Numbered from the stretch's first letter, positions 8,452 through 17,423 are shown. The stretch: 64,000 bases of DNA from Ruegeria faecimaris (GCF_900182615.1 NZ_FXTE01000011.1:1-64000); one strand, 5' to 3'. Numbers and translations: made by a program. Notes: a model not told the origin generated them from the letters alone.

Positions 8452-9786
8452 TTAGATATCCAGCGTATGCTCTTTTTCCCATCGCGAGAAATGGCTGACA
8501 AACGAATTCCACTCCTGATGCTTCATCTTCAGGTAAGCGGCCGAGAATTCCTCGCCTAGGGCCGCTTTTAGCCCGGCATCTTTGTCGTATTCGCGCAGCG
8601 CATCCAGCATGTTCGACGGCAGCTTGGGCGCGTCTTTGACCGTGTGGCCCTCGGCGTACATGTCGATGTCATAGCGCCGGCCCGGATCCGCCTTTGAGCG
8701 GATACCCGACAGGCCCGCCGCGATGATCACGGCCTGCAGCAGGTAGGGGTTTGTCGCACCATCGGCCAGACGCAGCTCGAACCGGCCCGGCCCGGGAACG
8801 CGAACCATATGGGTGCGGTTGTTGCCCGTCCATGTTACGGTATTCGGAGCCCACGTGGCACCTGACATCGTGCGCGGCGCGTTGATGCGTTTGTAGGAGT
8901 TCACGGTCGGGTTGGTGATCGCCGCCAGCGCACTGGCGTGCTTCATGATCCCGCCGAGGAAATGCTTGCCCCTCTCGCTCAGGCCAACCTCGCCCGTTGG
9001 ACCGTCACCTTTACCGGCAAACACATTGGTTGCGGCATCCGCACCGGGCGCATCCCAAACCGAGATATGGGCATGGCAGCCATTGCCCGTCAGACCTTCG
9101 ACCGGCTTAGGCATAAAAGTAGCGCGGAAGCCGTGCTTCTCGGCCACCGATTTGGTCATGAACTTGAAGAAGGAGTGTTTGTCGGCGGTGCGCAGTGCAT
9201 CGTCAAATTCCCAGTTCATCTCGAACTGGCCGTTGGCATCCTCGTGGTCGTTCTGATACGGACCCCAGCCCAGGTCCAGCATGTAGTCGCAGATCTCACG
9301 CACGACATCATAGCGGCGCATCACCGCCTGCTGGTCGTAACAGGGCTTTTCGGCGGTATCGAACGGGTCGCTGATCTGTTCACCATCCGGGGTCAGTAGG
9401 AAGAATTCGGCCTCGATACCGGTTTTCACATGCATGCCCTCGGCGGCGGCCTCGTCGATCAGGCGGCGCAAGACGTTGCGGGGCGCTTGGGCGACATCCT
9501 CGCCCTCCATAACGCAATTGCCCGCAACCCAGGCGACCTCGGGTTTCCACGGCAGTTGGATGACCGAAGACGGGTCAGGCACAGCCAGCATGTCGGGATG
9601 CGCCGGGGTCATGTCGAGATAGGTGGCGAAGCCCGCGAAACCCGCCCCTTCCTCTTGCATGTCGGCAATCGCTTGCGCAGGAACCAATTTGGCCCGCTGC
9701 CCACCGAACAGATCGGTGAACGAAATCATGAAATACTTGACGCCTTTTTCCTTGGCGAAAGCTGCCAGATCTGTTGTCATGGTCAC
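8452..9786 (-). CDS. gmaS: Gamma-glutamylmethylamide synthetase (glutamine synthetase-like, type III/GlnT family)
   Basis: The 444-residue glutamine synthetase-fold protein shows EAEFFLL, FEMNWEFDDALRTADKH, NGCHAHISVWD and PGPGRFELRLADGATNPYL. It aligns with my memory of roseobacter GmaS, which joins methylamine to glutamate with ATP to form gamma-glutamylmethylamide. The order mgsA-mgsB-mgsC-gmaS on one strand matches the indirect methylamine pathway and supports GmaS over an ordinary GlnT glutamine synthetase. It is separated from mgsC by 72 bp. The alternative name glnT, with neighbours glxBCD as in rhizobia, cannot be excluded from sequence alone. Confidence 0.82.
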   Translation of the reverse strand: MTMTTDLAAFAKEKGVKYFMISFTDLFGGQRAKLVPAQAIADMQEEGAGFAGFATYLDMTPAHPDMLAVPDPSSVIQLPWKPEVAWVAGNCVMEGEDVAQAPRNVLRRLIDEAAAEGMHVKTGIEAEFFLLTPDGEQISDPFDTAEKPCYDQQAVMRRYDVVREICDYMLDLGWGPYQNDHEDANGQFEMNWEFDDALRTADKHSFFKFMTKSVAEKHGFRATFMPKPVEGLTGNGCHAHISVWDAPGADAATNVFAGKGDGPTGEVGLSERGKHFLGGIMKHASALAAITNPTVNSYKRINAPRTMSGATWAPNTVTWTGNNRTHMVRVPGPGRFELRLADGATNPYLLQAVIIAAGLSGIRSKADPGRRYDIDMYAEGHTVKDAPKLPSNMLDALREYDKDAGLKAALGEEFSAAYLKMKHQEWNSFVSHFSRWEKEHTLDI

Positions 9787-9858
9787 CTTCCCTTTCCCAG
9801 TTGGTTCAAAGAAGAAAGGCGCCGCCCTTTTGGGCCGCGCCTTCGTATTGTTTGCAGT

Positions 9859-11196
9859 TCAGAACACGGCTTTGCCCGGATACCAGTCGGTGCCCGCCAA
9901 CGGCACTTTGGCCATCGCAGCCGCCTCCATCGTCAAGGCGCAGAGGTCCTCGGGCTCCAGATTGTGCAGGTGATTGTGACCGCAGGCGCGTGCGATGGTC
10001 TGCGCCTCCAAGGTCATCACCTTCAGATAGTTGCGCAGGCGACGACCGGCCTCGACCGGATCCAGACGCGCAGCCAGTGCCGGATCTTGCGTGGTGATGC
10101 CCGCAGGGTCCTTCCCTTCGTGCCAATCGTCATAGGCCCCGGTTGTGGTGCCCAGCTTCTGATACTCGGCCTCCCATTTCGGGTCATTGTCGCCCAAAGC
10201 GATCAGGGCTGCAGTACCGATGGCCACCGCGTCCGCGCCCAATGCCATCGCCTTGGCCACATCGGCCCCGGTGCGGATACCGCCCGAAATCACCAGTTGC
10301 ACCTCGCGGTGCACACCCAGGTCCTGCAACGCCTGAACAGCAGGGCGGATACAGGCCAGCGTCGGAATGCCGACATGTTCGATGAACACGTCCTGCGTGG
10401 CAGCGGTGCCGCCCTGCATCCCGTCCATCACCACGACATCGGCCCCGGCTTTCACCGCCAGCGCAGTGTCATAATAGGGCCGCGTCGCGCCGACCTTCAC
10501 ATAGATCGGCACCTGCCAGCCGGTGATCTCACGCAGTTCGAGGATCTTGATCTCCAGATCATCCGGCCCGGTCCAGTCCGGGTGACGACAGGCCGAACGC
10601 TGGTCAATCCCTTTGGGCAAGGTACGCATTTCAGCCACGCGGTCGCTGATCTTCTGACCCAGCAGCATGCCGCCGCCGCCGGGTTTGGCCCCCTGCCCTA
10701 CGACGATCTCAATCGCATCCGCCTTGCGCAGATCATTGGGGTTCATGCCATAGCGCGACGGCAAATACTGATAGACCAGCTTCGAAGAATGCCCGCGCTC
10801 TTCAGGTGTCATGCCACCGTCACCGGTGGTCGTTGACGTCCCAGCCATCGAAGCGCCCCGGCCCAGAGCCTCTTTTGCCGGACCGGACAATGCACCAAAG
10901 CTCATACCCGCGATCGTGATAGGGATATCCAGCTCAATCGGCTTTTTGGCAAAACGTGTACCGAGCGTCACCGAGGTATCGCACCGCTCACGGTACCCTT
11001 CCAGCGGATAACGCGAGACGGACGCCCCCAGAAACAGCAGATCGTCGAAATGCGGCACCTTGCGTTTCGCACCGCCACCACGAATGTCGTAGATACCTGT
11101 GGCCGCCGCCCGTCGGATTTCCGCGTTGATCGGATTTGTAAAGGTCGCCGACTGAATCGGCATGGTGCGGGGGATGTTCTGATCCATATCTTTCAT
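9859..11196 (-). CDS. mgsC: N-methylglutamate synthase subunit C (FMN-binding glutamate synthase-like)
   Basis: The 445-residue protein is the FMN/Fe-S glutamate synthase domain as a separate subunit. It shows RKVPHFDDLLFLGASVSRYPLEGY, ITIAGMSFGALSGPAKEALG, GEGGMTPEE-like text (GDGGMTPEER), and VISGGIRTGADVAKAMALGADAV. MgsC transfers nitrogen chemistry to yield N-methylglutamate from methylamine-derived substrates. Several in-frame ATGs exist. I chose 11196 because GAGGA lies about 7 nt upstream, whereas the ATG at 11202 is too close to it. The upstream extension to 11301 overlaps mgsB and is not expected to be coding. GlxD of rhizobia is the alternative family name. Confidence 0.85.
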   Translation of the reverse strand: MKDMDQNIPRTMPIQSATFTNPINAEIRRAAATGIYDIRGGGAKRKVPHFDDLLFLGASVSRYPLEGYRERCDTSVTLGTRFAKKPIELDIPITIAGMSFGALSGPAKEALGRGASMAGTSTTTGDGGMTPEERGHSSKLVYQYLPSRYGMNPNDLRKADAIEIVVGQGAKPGGGGMLLGQKISDRVAEMRTLPKGIDQRSACRHPDWTGPDDLEIKILELREITGWQVPIYVKVGATRPYYDTALAVKAGADVVVMDGMQGGTAATQDVFIEHVGIPTLACIRPAVQALQDLGVHREVQLVISGGIRTGADVAKAMALGADAVAIGTAALIALGDNDPKWEAEYQKLGTTTGAYDDWHEGKDPAGITTQDPALAARLDPVEAGRRLRNYLKVMTLEAQTIARACGHNHLHNLEPEDLCALTMEAAAMAKVPLAGTDWYPGKAVF

Positions 11197-11206
11197 TCCC
11201 ATGTCC

Positions 11207-11890
11207 TCAGTACGCGGCAGCGTTGTCGACGTCGAAGTTATAGAGCTGACGCGCCGAGCCATAGCGCTTGAACTCTTCGGGCTTGGCGTCCGATCCGGCA
11301 CGCTTCAGTAGGTCAGTCAAAATTTCGATATGCTCAGGCCGCATCTCTTTTTCGATGCAATCCGCGCCCAGGCTCTTGACCGAGCCACGCACAAACAGCC
11401 GTGCTTCGTACAGCGAGTCTCCAAGCGCATCGCCTGCATCGCCGCACACAACCAAATTGCCTGCTTGTGCCATGAACGCGGACATATGGCCGATATTGCC
11501 ATGCACAACGATGTCGATGCCTTTCATCGAAATCCCGCAGCGCGAGCTGGCATTGCCTTTGATCACCAGAAGCCCACCATGCCCGGTCGCGCCCGCATAT
11601 TGGCTGGCGTCGCCTTCGACGACAACGGTGCCAGACATCATGTTTTCGGCCACTCCCGGCCCGACCGAGCCCTCAACCCGGATGGTCGCCTGTAGGTTCA
11701 TCCCTGCGCAATAGTACCCGGTCGAGCCTTTCACGGTCACTTCAATCGGTGCGTCCAAACCCACGGCAATCGCGTGGCTGCCTTTTGGATTCTGCACTTC
11801 CCAACTGGTTTGGTTCGTTTCGTCGCTTTGCGCCTGAAGGGCCGCATTCAAACCCCGCAGGCCGTTTTCTGCAACATCATAGGTCTGCAT
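11207..11890 (-). CDS. mgsB: N-methylglutamate synthase subunit B (GXGXG-domain, GltB C-terminal-like)
   Basis: The 227-residue protein is a right-handed beta-helix of the glutamate synthase C-terminal (GXGXG) type. Repeated glycine-rich turns are visible: VKGSTGYYCAGMN, VEGDASQYAGATGHGG, VKSLGADCIEK. It is a structural subunit linking the amidotransferase and FMN subunits. It starts one base after the mgsA stop region and ends just before mgsC, so the three genes are a tight operon. The length agrees with MgsB/GlxC subunits. No oddities were seen. Confidence 0.85.
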   Translation of the reverse strand: MQTYDVAENGLRGLNAALQAQSDETNQTSWEVQNPKGSHAIAVGLDAPIEVTVKGSTGYYCAGMNLQATIRVEGSVGPGVAENMMSGTVVVEGDASQYAGATGHGGLLVIKGNASSRCGISMKGIDIVVHGNIGHMSAFMAQAGNLVVCGDAGDALGDSLYEARLFVRGSVKSLGADCIEKEMRPEHIEILTDLLKRAGSDAKPEEFKRYGSARQLYNFDVDNAAAY

Positions 11891-11891
11891 C

Positions 11892-12788
11892 TCAGTGGCT
11901 CCAGAAATAGACGGTTGCGGGTTCGGGTTCCCAGACCTTGGCGTCTTCGATGCCCGGCAGGTTTACTAGCGCGCGGTATTCGCTGCCAAAGGCCACGTAT
12001 TGATCAGTCTCGGCCATAACCGCAGGTTTGCAAGCGATGGGATCGCGCACCACGCCGAACCCATCCTTTGTGCCGACCACGAATGTGAAGAACCCGTCGA
12101 GATCCTCCAAGCTGCTTTCCAGCGCCTCACCCAGAGTCGCGCCGTTCTGCATCCTCCAGGTCAGGTACGCCGCGCCCACTTCGGTGTCGTTCATCGACTC
12201 AACCCGCACGCCTTCGCGCTTGAGCTTGCGGCGCAGTGCATTGTGGTTCGACAGCGATCCATTGTGAACCAAACACTGATCCGCGCCGGTGTTGAACGGG
12301 TGCGCGCCTTCCGTGGTCACAGCGGATTCCGTTGCCATGCGCGTATGACCGATCCCGTGGCTGCCGCCCATGGTCGACAGGTTGAAGCGATCTGCCACGT
12401 CTTTGGGCAGGCCGACCTCTTTGTAGATCTCAATCGCGGCGCCGTCTGACATCACGCGCAGACCGGGACGCAGATCGCGCACCGCTTGGCGGGCCTGTTC
12501 CACCTTCGTGCTGTCCAGTTCCAGAATCGCATGCGTGTCATTGGCCTGCAGAGTAACCTGCGCCTCGATCGCCGCCCCCAGATCAGCGGCAAGCGCGGCG
12601 AAGTCCTCCTCAGGCTTGTCCGACTGCACTGTCAGCTTCGCGGCCCCGGCGGCCTCGGCCCCATAGATTGCGATCCCTGCGCTGTCCGGGCCCCGGTCGG
12701 TCATTGTGACCAGCATATCCGTCAGCATCGAGCCCAGCTTGGGCTCCAATGTCTTGTCCTTGAGAAACAGACCGACAATTCCACACAT
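11892..12788 (-). CDS. mgsA: N-methylglutamate synthase subunit A (class II glutamine amidotransferase)
   Basis: The 298-residue protein begins MCGIVGLF, so Cys2 becomes the N-terminal nucleophile of a class II (Ntn) glutamine amidotransferase after methionine removal. Typical motifs follow: DRGPDSAGIA, GIGHTRMATES, and HNGSLSNHNALR. It would release ammonia or handle the gamma-glutamyl donor for the MgsBC subunits. It is the first gene of the operon, preceded by 167 bp without a gene and then the XRE-cupin regulator on the same strand. GlxB of rhizobia is the alternative family name. Confidence 0.85.
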   Translation of the reverse strand: MCGIVGLFLKDKTLEPKLGSMLTDMLVTMTDRGPDSAGIAIYGAEAAGAAKLTVQSDKPEEDFAALAADLGAAIEAQVTLQANDTHAILELDSTKVEQARQAVRDLRPGLRVMSDGAAIEIYKEVGLPKDVADRFNLSTMGGSHGIGHTRMATESAVTTEGAHPFNTGADQCLVHNGSLSNHNALRRKLKREGVRVESMNDTEVGAAYLTWRMQNGATLGEALESSLEDLDGFFTFVVGTKDGFGVVRDPIACKPAVMAETDQYVAFGSEYRALVNLPGIEDAKVWEPEPATVYFWSH

Positions 12789-12955
12789 CAGCTTTTGCCC
12801 TATGAAATTTCATCGAGCCCGACGCTAACAGCGCGAGGCGAGAAAAACAACTATAAGAAATAAATATTCATGTGGGGAAACTATCGCGCGAGACACTCAC
12901 ATCCGCCAACCGCTAGGACCGATGGCCGCCCGGCTCGAAGAACAATAGGCAAGAC

Positions 12956-13606
12956 TTAGCTGGTCTGCCGATAAGAAATGATCGACAGGTATTTCGCTGG
13001 CAGCTTCACCAGAACTTCTGGCCCGTGCGGCGCGTCGGCATCAAAGAAAAGCGTGTCACCGGGCTTCAGGGCATAAATGCTGTCGCCGTGGCGATAATCC
13101 ACCTCACCTTCGAGCATATAAAGCATCTCGATCCCGTCATGCTGGAATGTCGGGAACCGGTCAGATTCCTCGGTTAGCGTGATCAGATAGGGCTCGACCA
13201 CCACGCCACTGGCATTAGCCCCAAGATGGCCCAGAAGGTTATACTGATGCCCGGCCCGTGTGCCCGCCCGCTCGGTTTCGACCCCCTCACCCGCTTTGGT
13301 ATGCACTGCGTTTCGGGTTTCTTCATAGCGGCGAAAAAAAGAGGTAATCGGCGTGCTAAGCGCATCTGCTAAAGATTGCAGCGTGGTCAGCGACGGTGAG
13401 GTCGCCCCGTTTTCGATTTTGGACAGCATGCTGATCGACAGGCCAGTCAGAGCGGATAATTCGGCTATCGTGATCCCCTGCTGCAATCGCAACGCCCTAA
13501 TTTCGCGTCCGATTGCGGTTTCCAGATTCTTCTCACCAATGTCCCGAACCTTATGCGGATCCTGCGACAGGATCGCTTTTTCATCGGTGGTTTCCGCCTG
13601 CGCCAT
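12956..13606 (-). CDS. XRE-family regulator with C-terminal cupin domain
   Basis: The 216-residue protein has an N-terminal helix-turn-helix (GREIRALRLQQGITIAELSALTGLS...KIENG, about residues 30-80) and a C-terminal cupin barrel (GIEMLYMLEGEVDYRHGDSIYALKPGDTLFFD). This architecture is common for regulators that sense a small metabolite in the cupin. I chose the ATG at 13606 because AGAGGA lies 6 nt upstream; the frame could extend to 13651. It lies just upstream of mgsABC-gmaS in the same orientation, so it is the best candidate to control methylamine or nitrogen use. No clear operator was seen in the gap before mgsA. Confidence 0.85.
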   Translation of the reverse strand: MAQAETTDEKAILSQDPHKVRDIGEKNLETAIGREIRALRLQQGITIAELSALTGLSISMLSKIENGATSPSLTTLQSLADALSTPITSFFRRYEETRNAVHTKAGEGVETERAGTRAGHQYNLLGHLGANASGVVVEPYLITLTEESDRFPTFQHDGIEMLYMLEGEVDYRHGDSIYALKPGDTLFFDADAPHGPEVLVKLPAKYLSIISYRQTS

Positions 13607-13739
13607 CGCGGTCCTCTTGATCGCTTGTGGTGTTTGAACCAACCATGACATAAGAGCGACCGTTTTGTGTAGCTGGTCTTGCCAGGAAATTTTTATTCAC
13701 CATAGTATCCGCCGGACTTGCATCTCAAAACGCCTGGAA

Positions 13740-14557
13740 GGTGCTGTCAGACAAATTCGAACAAGTCTCAGCTAGGCCAGTATAGCTGCCATTTATGCCG
13801 CACCAAGTTCGCGCCACTCAGCGAGAGCGGCGGTGCGTGCCAGCTTGAAGGTATCTCTGCTGGTTAGCGATCTTTCCTGGTTGAAGTGGTTGTAGATGGA
13901 GAAATGGATGGAGGCGAATTTCTGTAAACTTCGCATGCGCCTGAAACGTTGCATGGCGCGTTCGCGTCGTCGGAAAAGAAGGTGTGAATTCTCGACGCGG
14001 TTGTTGAGCCACCTGCCCGTCTGCTGTTTTTCGGTTGCACCAAGCTCTCTGAGAGCGGCCCTGTATGACGCGAAGCGATCCGTTACAACTTTATCCGCTG
14101 TACCGTGTCGTTTCATCAATTTCTTGAGGAATTTCAATGCTGCCTGCTTGTTTCGACGTTTGATGACAACGGCTTCCAGCACCTCGCCTTCGTGATCAAC
14201 AGCCCGCCAAAGATAATGCCGCTTGCCATTCACCTTCACGAAAACCTCGTCCACGTGCCACTTCCATTTGGAGAACGCGCGCAGCTGCTGAACTCGCCTC
14301 CGTCTGATCTCAGCAGCAAACATCGGACCGAACCTGTTCCACCAATATCGGACGGTTTCGTGGCTCACTTCAATTCCCCGTTCATTCAATAGATCTTCCA
14401 CGTTTCGAAGCGACAATGGGAACCGAACGTACAGCATTACAGCCAAACGAATGACGTCTGGACTGGTCTTGAAGTACTTGAATGGTGACTGTTTAATCAT
14501 GCACGAAGGCTACGAGAGCACCCTACCCGCCTCAACCCAAGTTCTTCTGACAAAACC
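13740..14557 (-). mobile_element. IS6-family insertion sequence, about 818 bp
   Basis: One intact transposase gene fills an 818-bp element. Imperfect terminal inverted repeats are visible: GGTGCTGTCAGA at 13740-13751 and, read on the minus strand, GGTTTTGTCAGA at 14546-14557, matching at 10 of 12 positions. The size and single gene fit the IS6/IS26 family. The 8-bp flanks (13732-13739 and 14558-14565) do not match, so no target duplication is visible. That fits either an old insertion or a replicon fusion or deletion mediated by the element. Confidence 0.75.
13793..14500 (-). CDS. IS6-family DDE transposase
   Basis: The 235-residue transposase has an N-terminal helix-turn-helix region (PLSLRNVEDLLNERGIEVSHETVRYW) and the IS6 DDE triad: D in KWHVDEVFVKVNG, D in VVTDRFASYRAAL, and E in NNRVENSHLLFRRRER. 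It ends HFNQERSLTSRDTFKLAR, typical of the family. The gene is full length with no frameshift. It lies between the methylamine operon and the recombinase/replication region. Confidence 0.93.
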   Translation of the reverse strand: MIKQSPFKYFKTSPDVIRLAVMLYVRFPLSLRNVEDLLNERGIEVSHETVRYWWNRFGPMFAAEIRRRRVQQLRAFSKWKWHVDEVFVKVNGKRHYLWRAVDHEGEVLEAVVIKRRNKQAALKFLKKLMKRHGTADKVVTDRFASYRAALRELGATEKQQTGRWLNNRVENSHLLFRRRERAMQRFRRMRSLQKFASIHFSIYNHFNQERSLTSRDTFKLARTAALAEWRELGAA

Positions 14558-14758
14558 CAACAAACGTCAAAATCTATATGCTCGTCAATCCAGACCCAAA
14601 GTTTGCGACACATCCCTTCAGTCGACCTAACAGGTACGTTCACAATTTGCGACAAAGCCGCCGAACAGGGATGTGCTGCAGGCGCCTACCCTCTCGCTGC
14701 GCAAAATTTGGCTTTTTTAATCGTTACATCCATCGTAACGTCAAACTTCAATCACATC

Positions 14759-14777
14759 TGATAAGTATCCCTTATCA
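14759..14777. repeat. Inverted repeat upstream of tyrosine recombinase, candidate crossover site
   Basis: The sequence TGATAAG-N5-CTTATCA is a perfect 7-bp inverted repeat with a 5-bp centre, ending 42 bp before the recombinase start. Its geometry resembles the short arm-core-arm sites used by tyrosine recombinases. A looser relative, TGAT...ATCA, occurs just after the gene near 15914-15931. Function is inferred from position only; it could instead be a regulator site. Confidence 0.35.
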
Positions 14778-14819
14778 CTTGTAATTGATTTTGCCCGGAA
14801 TCCGGCGCAGACTGCATGC

Positions 14820-15875
14820 ATGAAACCCCCAGCCCCCTATCTTCCCAGCCCCTCCCCTGCCCTGTCACAGGCGGATCAGGAGGCGCTCACCGATCTCTAT
14901 GTCCGTGGCACACCCGCCAACACGCTGCGGGCTTATGAGAGGGATTTGCTCTATGTGACAGCATGGAAACAGGCACGGTTCGACGCCGCACTGGACTGGC
15001 CTGAGGCCGAGGCCATTGCCCTTGCCTTCATTCTCGATCATGCGCGTGATCTGAACGATGCAGCGCCAGAGGATCGTGCTCCGCAGGCGGCTGAAGCGCT
15101 CATCTCGCAAGGGTTACGCAAATCGCTGGCCTGCCCTGCCCCATCCACCCTGGACCGGCGCATCGCCTCCTGGCTGGCGTTTCACCGGATGAAGAACCTC
15201 GCTTCGCCCTTTGACGCGCCGCAGGTCAAGCAGGCCCGCGCCAAGGCAAGACGTGCCGCCGCCCGGCCCTCTGCCCCGAAGTCACAACATCCGATCACCC
15301 GTGATGTCCTTGAACAGTTGTTGGCCACCTGTCGGGGGTCCCGCCGCGACTGCCGCGACCGGGCGATCCTGATGCTGGGCTGGGCCTCGGGCGGTCGGCG
15401 GCGGTCGGAGATTACCGCACTGATGCGCGAGGACGTGTCTCTCAAGGAGTTCGGCGAAAAAAGCCTAGTCTGGATCTCACTGCTGGAGACCAAGACCACC
15501 CAAAAGGGCGAAACCCCGCGACTGGTGCTGAAGGGCCGTGCCGCTCAGGCGCTGGTGCATTGGATCGAGGTCGGGCAGATCACGGATGGAGCGTTGTTTC
15601 GACCGGTGTCAAAAGCCGATCGAGTGTTGAAGCGCCGCCTGTCCCCGGATGCGATCTACCAGATCGTCAGACACCGATTGAAACTGGCGGGCCTGCCAGA
15701 GGGCTTCGCCTCGCCCCACGGGCTGCGCTCGGGCTTCCTGACCCAGGCCGCGCTCGACGGTGCCCCAATCCAAGCGGCCATGCGTCTGTCTCTGCACCGC
15801 TCGATGGCCCAGGCGCAGAAATATTATGATGATGTCGATATTGCGGAAAATCCAGCGGCGGATCTACTAGGGTGA
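14820..15875 (+). CDS. Tyrosine recombinase / integrase
   Basis: The 351-residue protein is a tyrosine recombinase. It has an N-terminal SAM-like DNA-binding domain (about residues 15-130) and a catalytic domain with the Arg of GGRRRSE (about R194), a Lys region LETKTTQKGE, the H-x-x-R box PHGLRSGF (H300, R303), and the nucleophile Tyr in QKYYDD (Y335 or Y336). Such genes often accompany repABC plasmids of roseobacters and may resolve plasmid multimers. It is separated from the IS6 element by about 260 bp holding an inverted repeat. No phage genes flank it, so a plasmid-resolution role is preferred over prophage integration. Confidence 0.88.
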   Translation: MKPPAPYLPSPSPALSQADQEALTDLYVRGTPANTLRAYERDLLYVTAWKQARFDAALDWPEAEAIALAFILDHARDLNDAAPEDRAPQAAEALISQGLRKSLACPAPSTLDRRIASWLAFHRMKNLASPFDAPQVKQARAKARRAAARPSAPKSQHPITRDVLEQLLATCRGSRRDCRDRAILMLGWASGGRRRSEITALMREDVSLKEFGEKSLVWISLLETKTTQKGETPRLVLKGRAAQALVHWIEVGQITDGALFRPVSKADRVLKRRLSPDAIYQIVRHRLKLAGLPEGFASPHGLRSGFLTQAALDGAPIQAAMRLSLHRSMAQAQKYYDDVDIAENPAADLLG

Positions 15876-15972
15876 GCATTCACCCAATCAGCTCAACTAC
15901 CCCCTACCCTTTCCTGATACCCTTTTTATCAAGCACCTCGCTCATTCATGACCTCGGCTATCGGCAGGACAG

Positions 15973-15991
15973 GCTCCACTCAAAGTGGAGC
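15973..15991. repeat. Hairpin-forming inverted repeat upstream of repA
   Basis: GCTCCACT-CAA-AGTGGAGC is a perfect 8-bp inverted repeat with a 3-bp loop, lying between the recombinase gene and the parS-like site. A second repeat, TGAGAG...CTCTCA, follows at 16049-16067. There is no T-run, so it is not a standard terminator. It may help bound the replication region. Confidence 0.4.
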
Positions 15992-16075
15992 ATACAGAGA
16001 AGTTTCACGCGAATGCCTGTTTGATTTGCGGAAAGTATACCTCTGAATTGAGAGCCCAGAACTCTCATCTACCGG

Positions 16076-16091
16076 GTTTACAACTGTAAAC
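16076..16091. promoter_or_regulatory. parS-like centromere site 1 (upstream of repA)
   Basis: GTTTACAACTGTAAAC differs from the perfect palindrome found twice downstream only in the central bases. It lies 147 bp before the repA start. RepB proteins of repABC plasmids bind 16-bp palindromes of this kind, so this is a likely partition site. A role in autoregulation of the rep operon is also plausible. Confidence 0.75.
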
Positions 16092-16238
16092 CACCCTGCT
16101 CTGATACAAAGCGCATGTAGTCTACCGGTCGGCGTAGCCCACAATATAGGCGAAAATTCTTGACTTAGGGCAGTGAATCACGGCTGTTTGTCTCAAGTGG
16201 CGCGAAAATGACCACATTCTTTTATTTGAGGCAACTAC

Positions 16239-17423
16239 ATGATTCCCGTGACACCACTTACGGCAGATCGACCATCGGCACTCGCCACGGAAATTTCCGA
16301 GAGATTGAACTCGGCTATCCGAGAGCATCTTCTTGCGGCCTTTGCACCTGACAACACAAAATCACTGCGCACGTTCGCAGCACCAGAAGCGGCCGAACTT
16401 TTGGGCGTCTCAGGTCAATTCATGCGCAAAGTCCACTCAGAAGGTACAATTCCTGAACCAAAAGACGTTCGAAGCGGTCGCCGTTATTATACCGCCCAAG
16501 AGATTTGGGAGGCGCGCGAAACGCTTGAGAAGACCTCGCGCAAACAAGGACGCTACATCCCTCGACGGACTGAAGGAGAAAAACTTCAAGTCTGGCAGTT
16601 GATGAACTTCAAGGGCGGCAGCAGCAAAAGCACAACAACAATTCACTTGGCTCATTTTTTCGCGCTTCGCGGATACCGTGTGCTGGCCGTTGACCTAGAC
16701 CCCCAAGGCTCGCTTACATCCATGTGCGGCATCAGCCCTGAAATTGAGTTCGATGGGCTAACGATATACGATGCCATTCGCTATGAAGATCCGGTTAATA
16801 TGGCAGATGTCGTGCTCCCGACATATTTCCCCGGGTTGTCAGTTGCACCGTCACGGCTTGTTCTTTCTGAATTTGAGACGGAATCCGCCGTCCACTCCAA
16901 CCCTGACCATCCGTTTTTTACGAGAATACGGAATGCACTGGCTCAAGTGGAAGACGATTTTGACCTTGTTCTTATTGATAGCCCACCTCAACTCGGATTC
17001 CTGACCATCGCGGGGATGGCGGCCGCCAGTTCTTTGCTCGTGCCGTTAACACCTTCCATGTTGGACGTGTCTTCGACAGCACAATTTCTCGAACTTGCTG
17101 GTGCTTATATGGCTGTCATTGAAGACGCCGGCGCCACTCTTGAATACGACAGCTTCAAGTTCCTGATAACACGTGACGAACCAACAGACGTTCCATCTCA
17201 ACAGCTAGCTTCGTTCATGCGAGCACTGTTTCAGGACCGCGTTATGTCAGCAACGGCACTGAAGAGCACTGCAATCAGCGACGCCACAATGCTCAAGCAG
17301 TCGATCTACGAGGTTGTGCGTTCGGAAATGACACGCGCAACCTATGATCGGGCAAAGAATTCAATGGATGCGATCGGCTCTGAGGTAGAGCAAATGATCC
17401 ACCAAGCATGGGGACGTAGCTGA
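16239..17423 (+). CDS. repA: RepA, ParA-type partition ATPase of repABC replicon
   Basis: The 394-residue protein has the N-terminal DNA-binding extension typical of RepA, then a deviant Walker A motif (FKGGSSKST, with K125 and K130), DLDPQGSLT, and DLVLIDSPPQLG for Walker B. It drives plasmid segregation with RepB and represses the operon. The ATG at 16239 has GAGG 7 nt upstream. Its stop overlaps the repB start (TGATG). Upstream lies a parS-like site, consistent with autoregulation. It is intact and full length. Confidence 0.95.
   Translation: MIPVTPLTADRPSALATEISERLNSAIREHLLAAFAPDNTKSLRTFAAPEAAELLGVSGQFMRKVHSEGTIPEPKDVRSGRRYYTAQEIWEARETLEKTSRKQGRYIPRRTEGEKLQVWQLMNFKGGSSKSTTTIHLAHFFALRGYRVLAVDLDPQGSLTSMCGISPEIEFDGLTIYDAIRYEDPVNMADVVLPTYFPGLSVAPSRLVLSEFETESAVHSNPDHPFFTRIRNALAQVEDDFDLVLIDSPPQLGFLTIAGMAAASSLLVPLTPSMLDVSSTAQFLELAGAYMAVIEDAGATLEYDSFKFLITRDEPTDVPSQQLASFMRALFQDRVMSATALKSTAISDATMLKQSIYEVVRSEMTRATYDRAKNSMDAIGSEVEQMIHQAWGRS

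Noticed and set aside
9430..10836. A 468-codon open frame on the plus strand opposite gmaS and mgsC
   Set aside because: It is antisense to recognised conserved enzymes, has a low-complexity His/Arg-rich product and crosses the intergenic gap between two genes.
13732..14565. 8-bp target duplications around the IS6-family element
   Set aside because: The flanking octamers do not match, so no duplication is claimed.
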